This document shows positions 49,981-62,800 of a stretch of 64,000 nt of DNA, in pieces. The notes beneath the pieces are model-generated. The model saw only the letters and a list, made by a program, of their open reading frames with translations. It had not been told where the DNA came from and ran no database searches. Each line of letters starts with the position of its first letter. Positions within the stretch are counted from its first letter, which is position 1. Position numbers and translations under genes: made by a program. Origin of the DNA: Caenorhabditis elegans (Eukaryota > Nematoda > Chromadorea > Rhabditida > Rhabditidae); contig NC_003284.9 in NCBI RefSeq assembly GCF_000002985.6, positions 7,936,001-8,000,000 on the forward strand, in the 5' to 3' direction.

Positions 49981-52808
49981 ATGTTTGCCACTAAAACTGG
50001 AGCTCATCTTGCGTCAGCTATTACCAAGAGCGGTTAGTCAATTTGTCTAAAAATCAAGTACTTATCTAGAAATGTTTCAGCGTTCCAACAAAGATGGTCC
50101 AGCGCAGTTTCCACAAGCTACCGCAAGACTCGGGAAATGGCCTCACTCGGTGGAGCGGAGCACGAATCTCCGTCTCTTGTCATTTTTGACAAGGATGGAA
50201 CTCTTCTGTGTTTCCATACCATGTGGATCCCATGGATCCAACACACAGCTCAGAGGTATGTTAGTAAACAAGATGAAAGCACGACCATGATTTCATAAAA
50301 GAGTTAGCTGATAGTTGTAAAAGATCTCATGAAATTTAAATGTTAAGTCACTTAGCATTTAAGCTTCTTGGCAAATTGTCAAAATTTCTCACTCAACCTA
50401 ACCCGTTGTTAAACCTAGATTAGCGAATTTTCTTAAAGCTTTACAATATGAAGTTTTGGGGGTCATCCCCAACTTACTAAAATTTTGCAACTGCACTGGC
50501 ACTGCTAAAGTTGGTTAAATAGTTTGGGCAAGTTTCCGAGCTTTCACTTCAATTAATGTTTTCCCTCTCATACACAATATCTACCGTATAATATTTTCAA
50601 ACTCTTAGACACCGATCTATATATCTTTTTATATCTTTTGTATATCTTTTTGCAAAATGACAGTGATCACCAATCTCCGAAATGTTTGGAACTCTCATTT
50701 CATGTTTTTGTTGATTGCTGTCTACACCTTATCAAGCAACCTAAACTGCTTTTGGTACAAAAAATCATTTTTCAAATATGAAAATACGTTACGGTGATTA
50801 TTGGTTCTTGTACACCGTTACTAACGTCTGTTCGTTGTACAAGTTTCAAACCACCCATGCGATACCTTTTCCGAGTGTAGCTATGAAGACCAAAGGTTCT
50901 AGGAAGTGAATACCTACAGTCTTCTGAATAATTGAAAAACTTTAGAATTTAATCGTCACATGTGTTTTTGCTTCTGTAGATTTCCTTGTCTTATCTTTTC
51001 CCTATCCCACGTGTTTACATGTAAATGTTCCTTGTCAAAAGATTTCGTTGAAATGCCTTTTGTAGCGACTCCCCGGAGCGTTATCATGGTCATCAATGAT
51101 CGCATACGTCACCAAAGTAACCTTTAAAGAAGAGCGGGGAGGAGGGTGTCCATGACAGCTAGTCTTATCTTTAGGTATTCCCCCAATGTCTTGTGACCAT
51201 GAGAATGTATAATGGATTTTATTCTTTCCTCTATGCCAAAAATTCATCACGTGAAAGGGAGATGATTCCGTGAAAAAAAATCATCTCGATTTCTGTAGAG
51301 TTAGAAAAGTTAGAAAAGTAAGAAAAAAGTTAGAAAGAAAAAAAAAAAGAAAAAAAAACTAGAAAATATAATTTACTAAACACAAAAATTCACATGAGTT
51401 TGTTTCTCCAAACCTCTAGATCATGTTACTCATGCGTTTCAGCTACTAAACTACTAAACGCATAAAAATTTTAGTGATCACACAAATAAGAAAAAACCCT
51501 AGTTCTCAAAAAAGCAAACAAATCAAATACTTTATGTCGATCAACTCAAAAATAGCTTTTGGTGAATCTATTGCACGAACTGCAAATTATAACTTGCTGT
51601 AATTAATGTTAAGAGATTTTTTTGCAATGTCCTCGCGTATTTCCAAAAGCTTTCTCTAGAGTGTGGGGTATGAGTATAATTTGGCAAGTAGGTAAAACTG
51701 CTTGAGAGTCCGAGTAGTGTCAGTGGGAAAATTGATAAAAACCACTCATATGGTGCGAAAATTACCAAATATCATAGTAAAACTTTCTTTAAAAATTTAT
51801 TTTGTTTAAAACAGTAGTAATCACTCAATTTTTGGAATTCGAGCATGCGACATTTATATAGTTTTATCGAAAAGTGTTATAAACTCAGTAATAGTTACTT
51901 TTTGCATGTAAATGGAAGATTTTCATAAAAATGTTGGAAAAGTTTCATTATTTTGACACCATTTTGATACCATAGCAGAGCTTTTTAACAATCATTTCAT
52001 TAGATTTTTTTTAAGTTTGCGAAAAATATGCCCAATTTTTTGCAAAAACACAACCCAAGTCACTCCTTTGTATTTTTTCAGCATTGAAACTTCGACTGGA
52101 CTTGTGCTATTCCCAAAAATTGCCCAATCTCTAGGACTGTGCTTAGCCGAGAATAAAGTGAAACCGGGTCTTCTTGCGGAAGGAACCACCGGTCAAATTG
52201 CAAATGAAATCTCATCTCTTCTCATGGATAATGGAATAAAATCTTTTGAAGCACGCGAAATAACAAATAACTCCTTGACCAATTCGTACGATAAAATTCT
52301 TTCCACCGATCTTGTCAAGGAGCTCGCCGATACAGTTGCCCTCTTCACAAGATTAAAACAACATGGGACAAAAATTGCGGTCTGTACAGCAGATAATAGG
52401 TAAAATCTTAAAATCTTCTATCTCTATCTAATTATTAAACTCCAGAAAAAGTTCCCTCCTTGCTCTGAAACGTATGAATGTTGATCATTTAGTCGATATG
52501 ATTGTTTGCGGTGACGACAAAAACACTGCTCCAAAACCTTCTCCTCATAATGCCATAAAAATTTGCAAACATCTTGGTGTCGATCAATCGGTAATTATTA
52601 ATTTACAATGTTTTTTCCACTGGCATATTTTCAGAAAGCGATAATGGTTGGAGACACTCGAGTTGATATGGAAATGGCTCACAATGCTGAACTCGGAGCA
52701 GCTGTTGGAGTACTCTCCGGAATTGGCTGCAAAGATCATCTTCACAGAGCTGATGTTCTGTTAGAACATATTGGACATTTGGTTAACACTTTCTACGAGA
52801 ATCGATAA
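49981..52808 (+). CDS. HAD-superfamily hydrolase, probable mitochondrial presequence
   Basis: Exons 49981-50032, 50081-50255, 52082-52399, 52446-52590 and 52635-52808 give 287 residues. The HAD motifs are in order: I, FDKDGTL with nucleophile Asp54 and Asp56; II, VCTADN with Thr178; III, Lys212 in [15 protein letters not shown] with Asp237 and Asp241. Such enzymes are Mg-dependent phosphatases of small phosphorylated metabolites; the layout is phosphoglycolate-phosphatase-like but the substrate cannot be read from sequence. The first 36 residues have Ser/Thr, Arg and Lys but no acidic residue before Glu36, which suggests a mitochondrial presequence. A second in-frame Met at 37 would give a cytosolic form. 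The ATG lies 2 nt after a TTTTTTCAG acceptor. Intron 2 is 1.8 kb and holds an old dispersed repeat. Confidence 0.85.
51720..51925. repeat. Dispersed repeat, copy 2, inside an intron
   Basis: This diverged second copy of the repeat at 29020-29310 lies in intron 2 of the HAD gene. It keeps the ACTCATATGGTGCGAA, ACCAAATATCATAGTAAAAC, AATCACTCAATTTTT and GAGCATGCGACA words. Confidence 0.6.
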
Positions 52809-53194
52809 ATTATTGAATAGATTTTTTAAAATTACTCTGAACTCGGTATGTCTACTAATTTCTGTAGATATGTATTTTTTTGTAAAAGAGGTTCACTTTT
52901 TTTGAAATCTCTTATTGTGTACGTATTAATCAGCGTAATAATGTATTTTATTGAAAATACAATATGAAGTATACACGATGTAGTACACTTTAATTTTAAA
53001 GTTGGGGAGAGTACAGATTATAAGTAACTTTCAAAAGAAACATTGACAGATAGAAAGCGAACAGATTAGGAAAAGGAAGATTGAAATGACAAAAAAAAAA
53101 CACCGAATGATTTTGGTTTGAGAATGGGAATAGGTGTTTGATGTATAAATTAATAATAAAGAGTACAGATAATATTGACTATTAGCATTAAGAT
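52809..53194. other. Shared 3' interval of HAD gene and sdpn-1
   Basis: The two genes converge over 386 bp. A minus-strand AATAAA at 52947-52952 is a good signal for sdpn-1. A plus-strand AATAAA lies near 53154, almost at the sdpn-1 stop. The 3' UTRs may therefore overlap. Confidence 0.5.
52947..52952 (-). terminator. sdpn-1: Candidate poly(A) signal of sdpn-1
   Basis: Minus-strand AATAAA about 245 nt past the sdpn-1 stop codon. Confidence 0.4.
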
Positions 53195-56100
53195 TTAAGA
53201 TTTTTCTCCTTGGCATTGAACATAACTCGCTGGAAACAGTCCAACCTGAAAACAACAAACGCATGTTTCAAAACTATTTTTTGTTCAACTTACATTTCCA
53301 CTGACTCTTCCAGTACACCATCCCAACGAATCAGGTTCTGTGAGCACTTCTATCATTTCTCCTTTCCTCAGTGCAATCTCATCTCCTTCTGCTGGCGCGT
53401 AATCGTACAGAACTACGGCTGGCTTACTAGTTGTGAACTCTTCAAAGTCTCCATATTTTGCCGAGTCTGGAGTTTCAGTAGATAACGGAGGGGAGTCGGG
53501 TCCGTCTGATGGATGCCATCCAACTGGCGGTGGTTGGATTTGCGTAGTATTTTGAGGTTGATTCTTATATTTATTAGCGGTAGAATTATGTTTTCGGCTG
53601 TCAAAAGTGCTTGTATCGGATTCACTGCTACTCTGAAACAGATTTGATCAATTATTAAGTCCGAAATTCAAACTACCAACTACCTTTGGGCTACTCTTTC
53701 CGACATCTTCATGACTAGAAGCAGTGTTTACAGCAACTGATGGCAATGTGTTGGAATGTGTTGATGGAATGTCTTCGCTTCTGTTTATTTGTCTAGTGAG
53801 AATTACTCCTCCAGCATCTTTAGTCGATCCACCACGTGCAGCAATGTTACGAATCTCCGGCGAGTATTCCTGAAAATTTATTGATTTTTGTTTTTCGAAC
53901 TAGAACCTCTGTGATCTGCAAATATCTGCAAATATTACCACAAAACTCGGCCATTCGGAAAATGCATCAACTCCATTAACACTTGACCACTGAGCCAAAT
54001 CTCTTTTTACAGCTTCAGAATCGGCGGATCGAATTGATTGTTCCAGCTGTTGATGGAGACCAGACATTCTAAAACTCAGAGATAGGATTACTGAGAAAAA
54101 AGAAATACTTACTGGCTGTTTCTGATAATATTCGCATAATGTCTTTGTGTCTTTTGTACAATTCCAATCAAAAATTGAGATCTGTCCATTTCTTTTTCCT
54201 GGCACATTTTGAAAACATGCGCCATCGCCTCCATGTATACATTTCTGAAACATCAGTGATTAGTAACGAACAGAAGACAGATATCGTTTTATATTGTAGT
54301 TTTGATTTCGATTTTTATTGAGAATTCTGCATCATTTGATATCAATGGAAAATTCATGGAGAGAACCCAGACACACCCAATCAAATGGAAAATATAATTT
54401 ATTTCCTTTTTGAAATGTGAGAGGTCAAAACACACTGCGTTCGTATCTCTTTTCCCACTCACTTGTACTCGTTCAAGTTTGTCAACGTCTTCTGATAGTC
54501 GACTTTTGTTCTTTGCACTTCCTCTTTCAACTTCTCATGACGCTCACGGAACTTGGTTGCCGCATCTGGAGACACGGAAGTGTCAGTCTGAAAGTGCACG
54601 TAGTCAGTGTTTTTGAAAATAGGATGGCTGGGAGATTAAAAAAAACAAGTTTTCTATTCAAGAAAGTTCCGATTATCCGTTCTTTAAAGATTAATGGCCG
54701 TCGCAACAAAAAAAATAAAATTAGAAGTGTGAGAATCACCTAATTAGTGGTGATCTATCAATATGAAAGTGGAGAACTACCATTAAAAAAACTCGCAATT
54801 ATAGTAAAAAAAAAGGGGAAAATTCGAATAGTAATTGAAATAAAATGTATTGTTTTTAATCGTGATAGTGAATTTTAAAGTGTTTAATGGATTGAAGTCA
54901 AAATCTCTGAATGGATTGATGTTGAAAGAAATCTAAGTGTAGAACAAAACTTAAATTTTTTTAAAGGTTAAAAAATTTCTTTAAAAAACATTAGTCCGAT
55001 ACGTTCAAAAATTTTAGCACTCAAATGTTCATGTTTTCAGAGCTTTATCGAGCTTCCACTCGGCATTCAGAGGCAACTTCCTGCCAGCAATTCGGCAACT
55101 TATTTTAGTGGCACTAAATAAGTTGCCAAAGTGTGGCAGGAAGTTGCCTCTGAATGCCGAGCAGTTCTGCACTATTTCCTTTCAAGTTTTCTATTCGCTA
55201 ATAGTTTTTCTCGATACTTGTGAACGTTTTACCCCAAAATAATATTGATGGATTAATACCCGCAATGGATTTTCACAGTATTAATCGACAAACTCGAAAA
55301 TATGCATTCCGATACTATTTTCTTTTTCCTTTCCAGAGTCTAATTGTACAAAACTTATTAAAAATTCAAAACATTTTGGGGTACATCTACTACACAAGTA
55401 TTTTTTTGTCGCTACTTTCACAAATTCAATTGAAGGGTGAGTTGCTACCGGTCTTGACTTACCTGGCAATTCTGCAAGTTCACCAACGCCGATTTCTCCT
55501 GCCGACACACATTATAATACTTTCCGCGTTTATCCTCCATCTTATCAACCAACTTTTTCCATGGCTTTTGTGCCTGAAAGATTTTAAGTACTCAAACTTG
55601 AACTCTAATCGGTAATATCAATATTATGCGCAGCAGACGGGAAGGCGCGATAAATTGAATTGGTGGTAAATAAAAGATGGTTTAATCCCATCATTGAACT
55701 GGGTTCAAGCAAAAGATTAAAAAGTATTAGGTTGGCAAGAAAGTCCTGTCCTATTTTTCAATCATTTATTTCTCGAAGCAAACTCAAACAAGAAATCAGT
55801 AAAATGCTCCATCATGAGCAAAAAAGTCCTGCCAACGTTTGGGTAACTTTTGGATTTCCTGCCTGTAAAATGCAGCGGACAGGGATTCAAAGTATTGCAT
55901 CAGTTCCACTTTGAGATTTTTTCGTTTTGTGAAGGCTCCAGAAGAGTTTTTGAATCCTTCATTGTGATGTGCGCCACAAGCATCTATAACAGAACATGCC
56001 GAAGACACCTTGAGGTAGGTATATTCATCGCAAGAGAACTTGAACTGAGAGAAAGGAAGAGGGATGGGGGGTTAATAATTGCAAAGACTTTTTCTGCTTA

Positions 56101-56808
56101 TCAGCCACTAGGGATGAGTAAACACCAAAATTGATATTCAGCCCACAATGACAAAACAAAAAATTAGGACAGGACTTTCTTGCCAACCTAATATATTATG
56201 AAGCTACCTTTTCAAAATGGTCTTCAATTTCACGAATTTCTTTTGGTCCTTTGAAAACTGATGTGTGTAAACTGTTTTTTCGATAAGTTGTTGTTTCATT
56301 AACGATCTGCAAAGATGCTTTTATGATATCGCAATATATAGTGACGTCACCGCTTACATCATCAATCAAACAATCCTTAAGACTGTTATGAACTCTTGAA
56401 AGAGCAGTTGCCTCTCCAATAAGCTCATTCCACACGGTTTTTACTGAGCCGGCAGATACCGTTCGATCAACGTGCGCCCTCCATTTTTCAGCATGTTGAG
56501 AGAGCATCTTGCTGTACTTTGCTTCGATCTCGGCTCTTTCCCGGCTCATCTTGCAATAATCGTCCAGTTGCTCAACTCCATCCTGAACAAAGAACAATGA
56601 AATGAAAAGTGAAGATCTTTTTATTGTTGTGTACACCTGTTTGAACAATAGCAATGGTACATATTTATTTAAATTTTCAACGATGCGCATTGCCATCGGA
56701 AACGGAAATAAAGAAAAAAGGTATTGTAATACATACCTTGAATCGTTTTACATTATGCTTGTAGCTTCCAACTTCCCAGAATCCTGGTGCCAACACGTCA
56801 GCCGCCAT
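53195..56808 (-). CDS. sdpn-1: Syndapin/PACSIN (SDPN-1), F-BAR and SH3 protein
   Basis: Nine minus-strand exons (56808-56737, 56582-56208, 55573-55463, 54587-54463, 54244-54113, 54068-53939, 53869-53684, 53632-53294, 53245-53195) encode 506 residues. Residues about 10-280 are an F-BAR domain with the usual PACSIN opening (FWEVGSYKHNVKRFKDG, then LDDYCKMSRERAEIEAKYSK) and KPWKKLVDKMEDKRGKYY. A Ser/Pro-rich linker (about 315-445) follows. The C-terminal SH3 (about 450-502) has VVLYDYAPAEGDE, GWCTG and LFPASYV. Syndapins bend membranes and bring dynamin and actin regulators to endocytic and recycling compartments. The NPF motifs that many PACSINs use for EHD proteins are not in these exons. An acceptor sits 1 nt before the ATG. 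Introns hold a mariner remnant and a hairpin. The symbol follows from its position beside his-71. Confidence 0.92.
55059..55161. repeat. Long-armed hairpin in an sdpn-1 intron
   Basis: CTCGGCATTCAGAGGCAACT and the bases after it (arm of about 30 nt) return in reverse complement at the right end (GTTGCCTCTGAATGCCGAG). The loop contains smaller AACTTATT/AATAAGTT pairs, so 103 bp could form one near-continuous hairpin. It may be a miniature element; no target duplication is obvious. Confidence 0.7.
55727..56191 (-). mobile_element. Deleted mariner transposon in an sdpn-1 intron
   Basis: The 465-bp element is flanked by TA on both sides (55725-55726, 56192-56193). Its ends are a perfect inverted repeat beginning TTAGGTTGGCAAGAAAGTCC. 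On the minus strand a frame ending at 55796 carries the C-terminal end of a mariner transposase: FYRQEIQKLPKRWQDFF, matching the FY..GI.KLP.RW pattern of mariner proteins. The rest of the transposase, including the D,D(34)D catalytic part, is missing, so this is an internally deleted, non-autonomous copy. The well-kept ends suggest it is not very old. Confidence 0.85.
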
Positions 56809-56809
56809 G

Positions 56810-59800
56810 CTGAAACAATCAATTAAATGTATCAAAAGCGAGAAAAAGTATGCATGACTGCACGGAATGAGGCATCGAAGTGCATAAGAAGAATGAAAGA
56901 CAAGAAAGAAAATAAACTGATAAGGAAAAATATTATTTTGCAATTATCAAACAACGCCTCGGTTTAAAACTTGCTTGACTATTTCAAATATTTCCACAAA
57001 AGTTTAATATTTTGCGTTATCTTCTTCGCATTTTCTTTCCAGAAAGATTCAGACAAGATAAGCAGGTGGGACTTTGTGTATAGGAAATGTGCAGAGAAAA
57101 GGTGTGCATAAAGATAATCCAGGCTAATTGAACAGCGGCCTTCACCTATATTTCATTAAATTCATTTCAATGTGAATATGAATGTTATGGAATAACACAT
57201 TAGATTTCGCTAGTTCTAATCAGAAGATTGTTACTCGGCAGCACTTTTAAACAAAAATCGCACACGATGTCTTATGACTTGATGTGTGAAACAATTGTAG
57301 ACGTTGCTATGATATGAAAAGTCTCACGAGAGCCGGTAGAGCGTTAAAAAAAGTTATAAAAAGAATGGAGCCACGAAGAAATGAGAATATTTAAATTGCA
57401 AAATGTTCGGGAAAGGTGGAAAAGGGGAACAGAGTACGGCCTAATCGTCCTTCGGCGCACTTATGCAAACACCAAACCGCCACTAGATGACCTGATTTTG
57501 GAGCCGGCAGGTTGCGCGACCGAGGGCCAAAAAATTACTGGTCAGGAGTTTTTGTTGCAGGAAAATTGAAGTTTCAAAGATATAGTGTTACCAAAAAAGT
57601 GGATGGCAAACGGGTAAGAAGAACCGTTGGCAAATAAACCGGGCAGGTAAGTGGTCCTTTGTTCAGTGACTGAAGTTTGGCCGTGAACTAATTTTTTCTG
57701 CCGTTTATGAAAAAATTTCGAATTCAGGAACGAAAAAAAGATGTATGCCATTTTGTGTATAAGAAATTTTGCGATGACTATGTCCAACAAAAAACTTGCA
57801 GCATTGGTGAGCACAATGAGTACATCGAGAATTAGCTAGAAAGTAATTTTAGTGCTCAACACTGAGAGTAATATAATTTCTAGAAGTTCATGTTTTTTAC
57901 ATCAGTGGTTGGAGAATAAGAAGCGTTGAAAATTTAGTTACACATCAAAAAAAGCTGCTTGAAGTTCTATAATTTATAAACCTAAAAATCGAGAATCAGT
58001 GAATTCGTCGATTCACATGACGTTTGATATTTTCGAAAAAATATTTTATTTTTATTTTATTTTGACTAGATATGGTTCATTTTCAATCTTGGGGACTACT
58101 GTATTACTTCGAACATTCTTTAATTTCAATAGAAACTACGTCATTCAATTTACCAATCACTATTTTTGACTACACATAATACACGCCAATTAAAACGTAT
58201 GAATATATAAAAAGATTTGTGACAAAGTCTGGAAATGAAAATGGAAATGAAATGAACACGGAAATTTTTTTAGGGAAAAAAGGAAAACAAGACGATTTCT
58301 CAGAGGACTTCGCACATTGTGTTAATTGTTCAATCTTCTCGCTGACCAGCGGTTGTGTTTTTTTAGCGGAAAGAGCACTTTTGCGCGAATTGAGCTTCCA
58401 AAAACAGAAAAAGGAAATAGAGATGACAATGAGTTGAACAAACGAACAGACCGCACATGCAAAAAAAGAGGAAAAGTTCATTCGGGCAAGCCAGAGCGGC
58501 AGCGGTGGGAAGGACGAGCATCTTGCGAGACTGTAAACACGATTTGTTTGCAGGACATGGAAGACGACATACAGTTTTAAAAACAATGGGACAGCCAGAA
58601 ACACGTCGGCCAAATGCAAGAATCGGAGGATGAGAAACGAATTTTTGAGGCAATCCATGAGCCCGCAACGAGAGAGGAAGAGCAACCAAAACAGAATAGG
58701 TGGAACTAGAGACAGATACATTTGGGCGCTGCCGGCTTACAAGCAAAGCAGAGTCCGCTCGCTGAGGTGACTGTATGAGAAGGATTACACGAAGGCTTTA
58801 ACAGAAACAGGAGCCAACACCGGTGTTTGTGTTGGTGGGACATGTGGCTGAGAAATGCATATGGAACGACTTTGGAAGAAAAAAAACAATACAACCAAAG
58901 ACTGAAATATAACTAAAACTGTAGGTAGGGAAAATTGAACTTCGGGAAAAACAGAAATTGTTTTTAAATTGTTTATTTATATGTAGAAAACATCTGAATG
59001 TGCACTACATTTGTCGTTTTCTTTTTTTTTGAATTTTTGACCTAAAATAATTCCCAAAACTGACACAAAAATATAATGTAGTGAGACAGTTTTGACATAC
59101 GGGAAATATTTGTTATTTTTACAAGAATACAATTCTAGAACACAAAATTAAGTATAGCACCCTATGGCGAAATTTGAAAAAAAGTATTTGTTTTGATTTT
59201 GAAAAACAGGGAATCAAAATTTGAATTCAAAATTCCATACAGGAATATGAAACCTTGACAGCTGATTGGTGAAAAGAGTGAGTGAAAACCGAATAAAAAC
59301 AAAAACATGTATTCATCCGTTGCTTAACGTAATTGAACAACGGACTTTTTGACCAATGTCCTAGAAGATTGCCTAACAAGTTACTAATGGCATACACTTG
59401 AAAGACCAACACTATCGGAAAATATGTACAAGTTAAAGCGACCAGAATCAGATTCCATTCTAACGCAACTTATTTGATAGATATGAAGACCTAGTTTTAG
59501 TTAGAAGGGGACCAGTGTCTGAACATTTTACGGAAGAATATGGAAGGAATGTGTTGTCCTCGAAATAGGCAGCCCGATCTCTCCTTTTTCGTCAATTTCT
59601 TCGGTTACTTTCTTGAAAAAGTGCACGCTGTATTAATAAACGCAGATTTTGCGAACGGATAAAGAATTTGCATAGGTCATACATATACAGATACACACTC
59701 ACTCAATCGCATACACAATGTTCTAATAGAACATCGTAAAAAGGTGTGAGAAGTGGAGAAGGTGAGGTGAGACTAACAGTGAAACAGAAGGTGGATGTGA

Positions 59801-62800
59801 TGAAGAAACGATGAAAAAGTCGTATGGGATTCTGTTTCACTCCTTAAGCAGAAGAAAAAGAGGAAGCTTCATCTAATCCAACCGAAATGAATGATTTAAA
59901 TGAAATTAACCGGTTTTCAAGGTTCCAGGGAAGATAAAAGTGCCCCGCCAGGAAGAGAGTACTGATATGAATTATTATGGGAATTCTGGTGACAGTGACA
60001 TCATTATCAGGAGTTGGGCAGTTGGAACGTAGTCAATGTTGTTTGTTTTTTTTCTTGTAAATATAACATTTTTTTGTAAACAAAACAAGTTATTATTAGT
60101 GTCATTTAAAACATTGAGCTAACTTTAAATTCGAACAGTCTACATGATGACTGTGAACAATAAAAGAAAACACTGTTCAGGGTTAACGAGAATTCCTAAA
60201 AGTAAAAATTTCCAACAAAAAAAGTGGTTTTTGAAGATCTACGGATTTTGAAGCAATGTTTTATCAAAAAATGTTCCCGTTTTAAACTCAAAGCGTTTCA
60301 AACATGCATTCATGGCTTTTTTCATAAAAATTACTGGCGAAATATAGTTTTTAAAATTTTAATTTCTCAGCTTTGAGAATGATTAATTAGGACTTGCTGG
60401 TTTTTGGCTATGTACGGTGTAAGGAGGATTAAGTTCTTAGGGAAATAAAATGCAAAAAATCTACAACAGATATTTAAAAAAAAAAAGAAAAAAACTATAA
60501 TTTAAAATTCTGACAACGACTAATTCTCAAAAAAATGTATAAATATGAATTTGTGAAAAAAAACGCTTTTTTCCTTAACATTTTTACAAGGAATAGGGAG
60601 TCTTAAAAATTTTCAATTTAAAAATTAAAAACTAAAATCTAATTTTTATAGATATAACACTTTTTTTAAACAAGAACGAAACACAACTTTCAAAAACAAA
60701 AATTACGTGTAGTTTCAAACTAAACAAATATATAAATTTTCGCGTACTTCTCGAAATATGATGTTAATCGCATAAAACACGACTCAAATTACTTACTTCT
60801 AATTAGCAACTTTGTAAAGCTATTCATTTCTGTGGGAAAAATCTCAAAATAGAAACACATACGACAATAGTGGATAACAGGGTTGTGATTACCTTAATTG
60901 TGAGTACTACTCCGTTCGGAAGGACTTAGAAACAAGAAATGAATAGAAGTTGATTGAGCGAAGGGATGCCAAGTGGACATGTAAAGGATATTCGCTTCTT
61001 ATGTATTCTTAGTGGTTCGTTTGCCTAATTTGCAAAACACGTGCGGCTCAAACAGGCATTGCTAGTGAGTCACATATCTAACATGTTTTCAAATGAAAAT
61101 GAGAAATTTCAAAATGGAACATAAACGAGTATCATAAATCAATAGGCGCCAAGTAGCGGGGCATGGTTTGAAAATGTTGAATGGTGATGGTGGAGAAATG
61201 GGTGGTGGAAATGGTTAGAGAGTACGAGACGTAGGCGAAATAGCTACACCGTGATGAGAGGTGAACTGCCAGCTGGTGCACAGATTCGATGGTTTATTAT
61301 GTTAGTTTGCTTTCTTGCCTGTTGATATTATCCTAAGCAACAAGATGATCCGTTAATACTTGTTTTTTCATGATTGATATGGAATTGCATCAATTAAAAT
61401 GTAGTCAGGTTGATGAACAAGTCGAAAAAAAAAGTTAAAAACATCATAGGAAGAGTCTATAGGAAGAAAAATTACAAACTAGTACTGCTGTAAACTTAAG
61501 CTTGCAAGCAAAAAATTGCAAATTCTGAGGGCTTTTAAAACATTCGTAACTTGCCTTGAGTAGCATCTTACTTGGTTGTTTTTTTTAATAGACATAGGTA
61601 ATTTTCGAGGTGAGATATTTCTGACAATTACAAATGCGGCAATCGAAGTTTTGTCAATTGGCGAAAAGATTTTAAAACAGCAATGTCTGAACATTTCTGG
61701 AGATTTCAAAACGTATAAACGTATTTTGTAGTAAAATATTCGCTTTTCAAGCTTGATGTGTCTTGAATTGATAGGTATTTGACGGAACTTTAAAAATGAA
61801 CAATTATGTCAAGGTTAAATGTTAAACTGTTTGAAATATGACTGAGGTTGAAAACTGCCGAAAATTCTGACAGTCAACTATGTATATGGGGAATTTCGAA
61901 AATCTTCACCCTTGCTTTTAGGTAGGTTTACTCGAAACATTTTTTTATGATAGATTTCTTGTGAAAAAAAACGTATGTGTTTGATTAAAAATTCAATATT
62001 ATTCGGATACTTATTGAAAGTAAAAACACAATTAATATTTTTGATTAACAGAAACATTAACAGGCAAAATCTACTCACCATGGTAAACAGCTCATGTTTT
62101 AATAGATCGACGATTCGAGTGAAATAGACGAATGGAGCAACAGAACACGGGAAGTCAAGAGAAAATAGTTGGGAAAGAGTGAGAAACGTGATCAAAAAGT
62201 CTTTAAATGTACACTGTCAATAACTGATTAGGCGAGTGAGAAAGTGTGTGTTGGCGGGCAAACTCAAAGGTGTGGGGCAATATTGTTTGAGCGGTTGTTC
62301 AACTAACAAATATACATGGACTTTAAAAAAAAATACAGAGAATTGGAAAAATAGCTTTAAAAGGGAGGAGTTTTGAAAGTACTGATAGTTTTGAGTTTGC
62401 TGGAAACATTGTTTTAAAATAAATTAAATTTAGAAAACATAAAAATTAACGGTTCCTAAGAAAAGTCTCAAAGTTGCACAGCGTTAAACATATATTAGAA
62501 GTATTCATAGAAATTTCAAGCCACTTTCTATCTGTGAATCACTTTCAGCAAGATCAAGACTTAGGAGGATATCCAGCACAATCAAATGGTACTCTCCTTA
62601 TTATTCGTAATTCACTTTTGATAGTTTCAATGAAAGGAAAGTGAAGTGAAAGTCAATGGTTTTCGGAAGCAAAGTGTTTGAAGTATCTAAGAGCTTCCAG
62701 GTGGAAACGCGAATGCCTTTTTTGTGACGGATGAGTAATTGTGAAACGCAGACTACTCACGGAAACACGATACATGGCGATGGCATTGGAAGAGGGCGAA

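Noticed and set aside
58170..58746. Overlapping long frames (183 and 127 codons on minus, 84 on plus) upstream of sdpn-1
   Set aside because: They overlap on both strands, are rich in F, S, C and L from a purine-biased tract, lack acceptors near their ATGs and show no motif.
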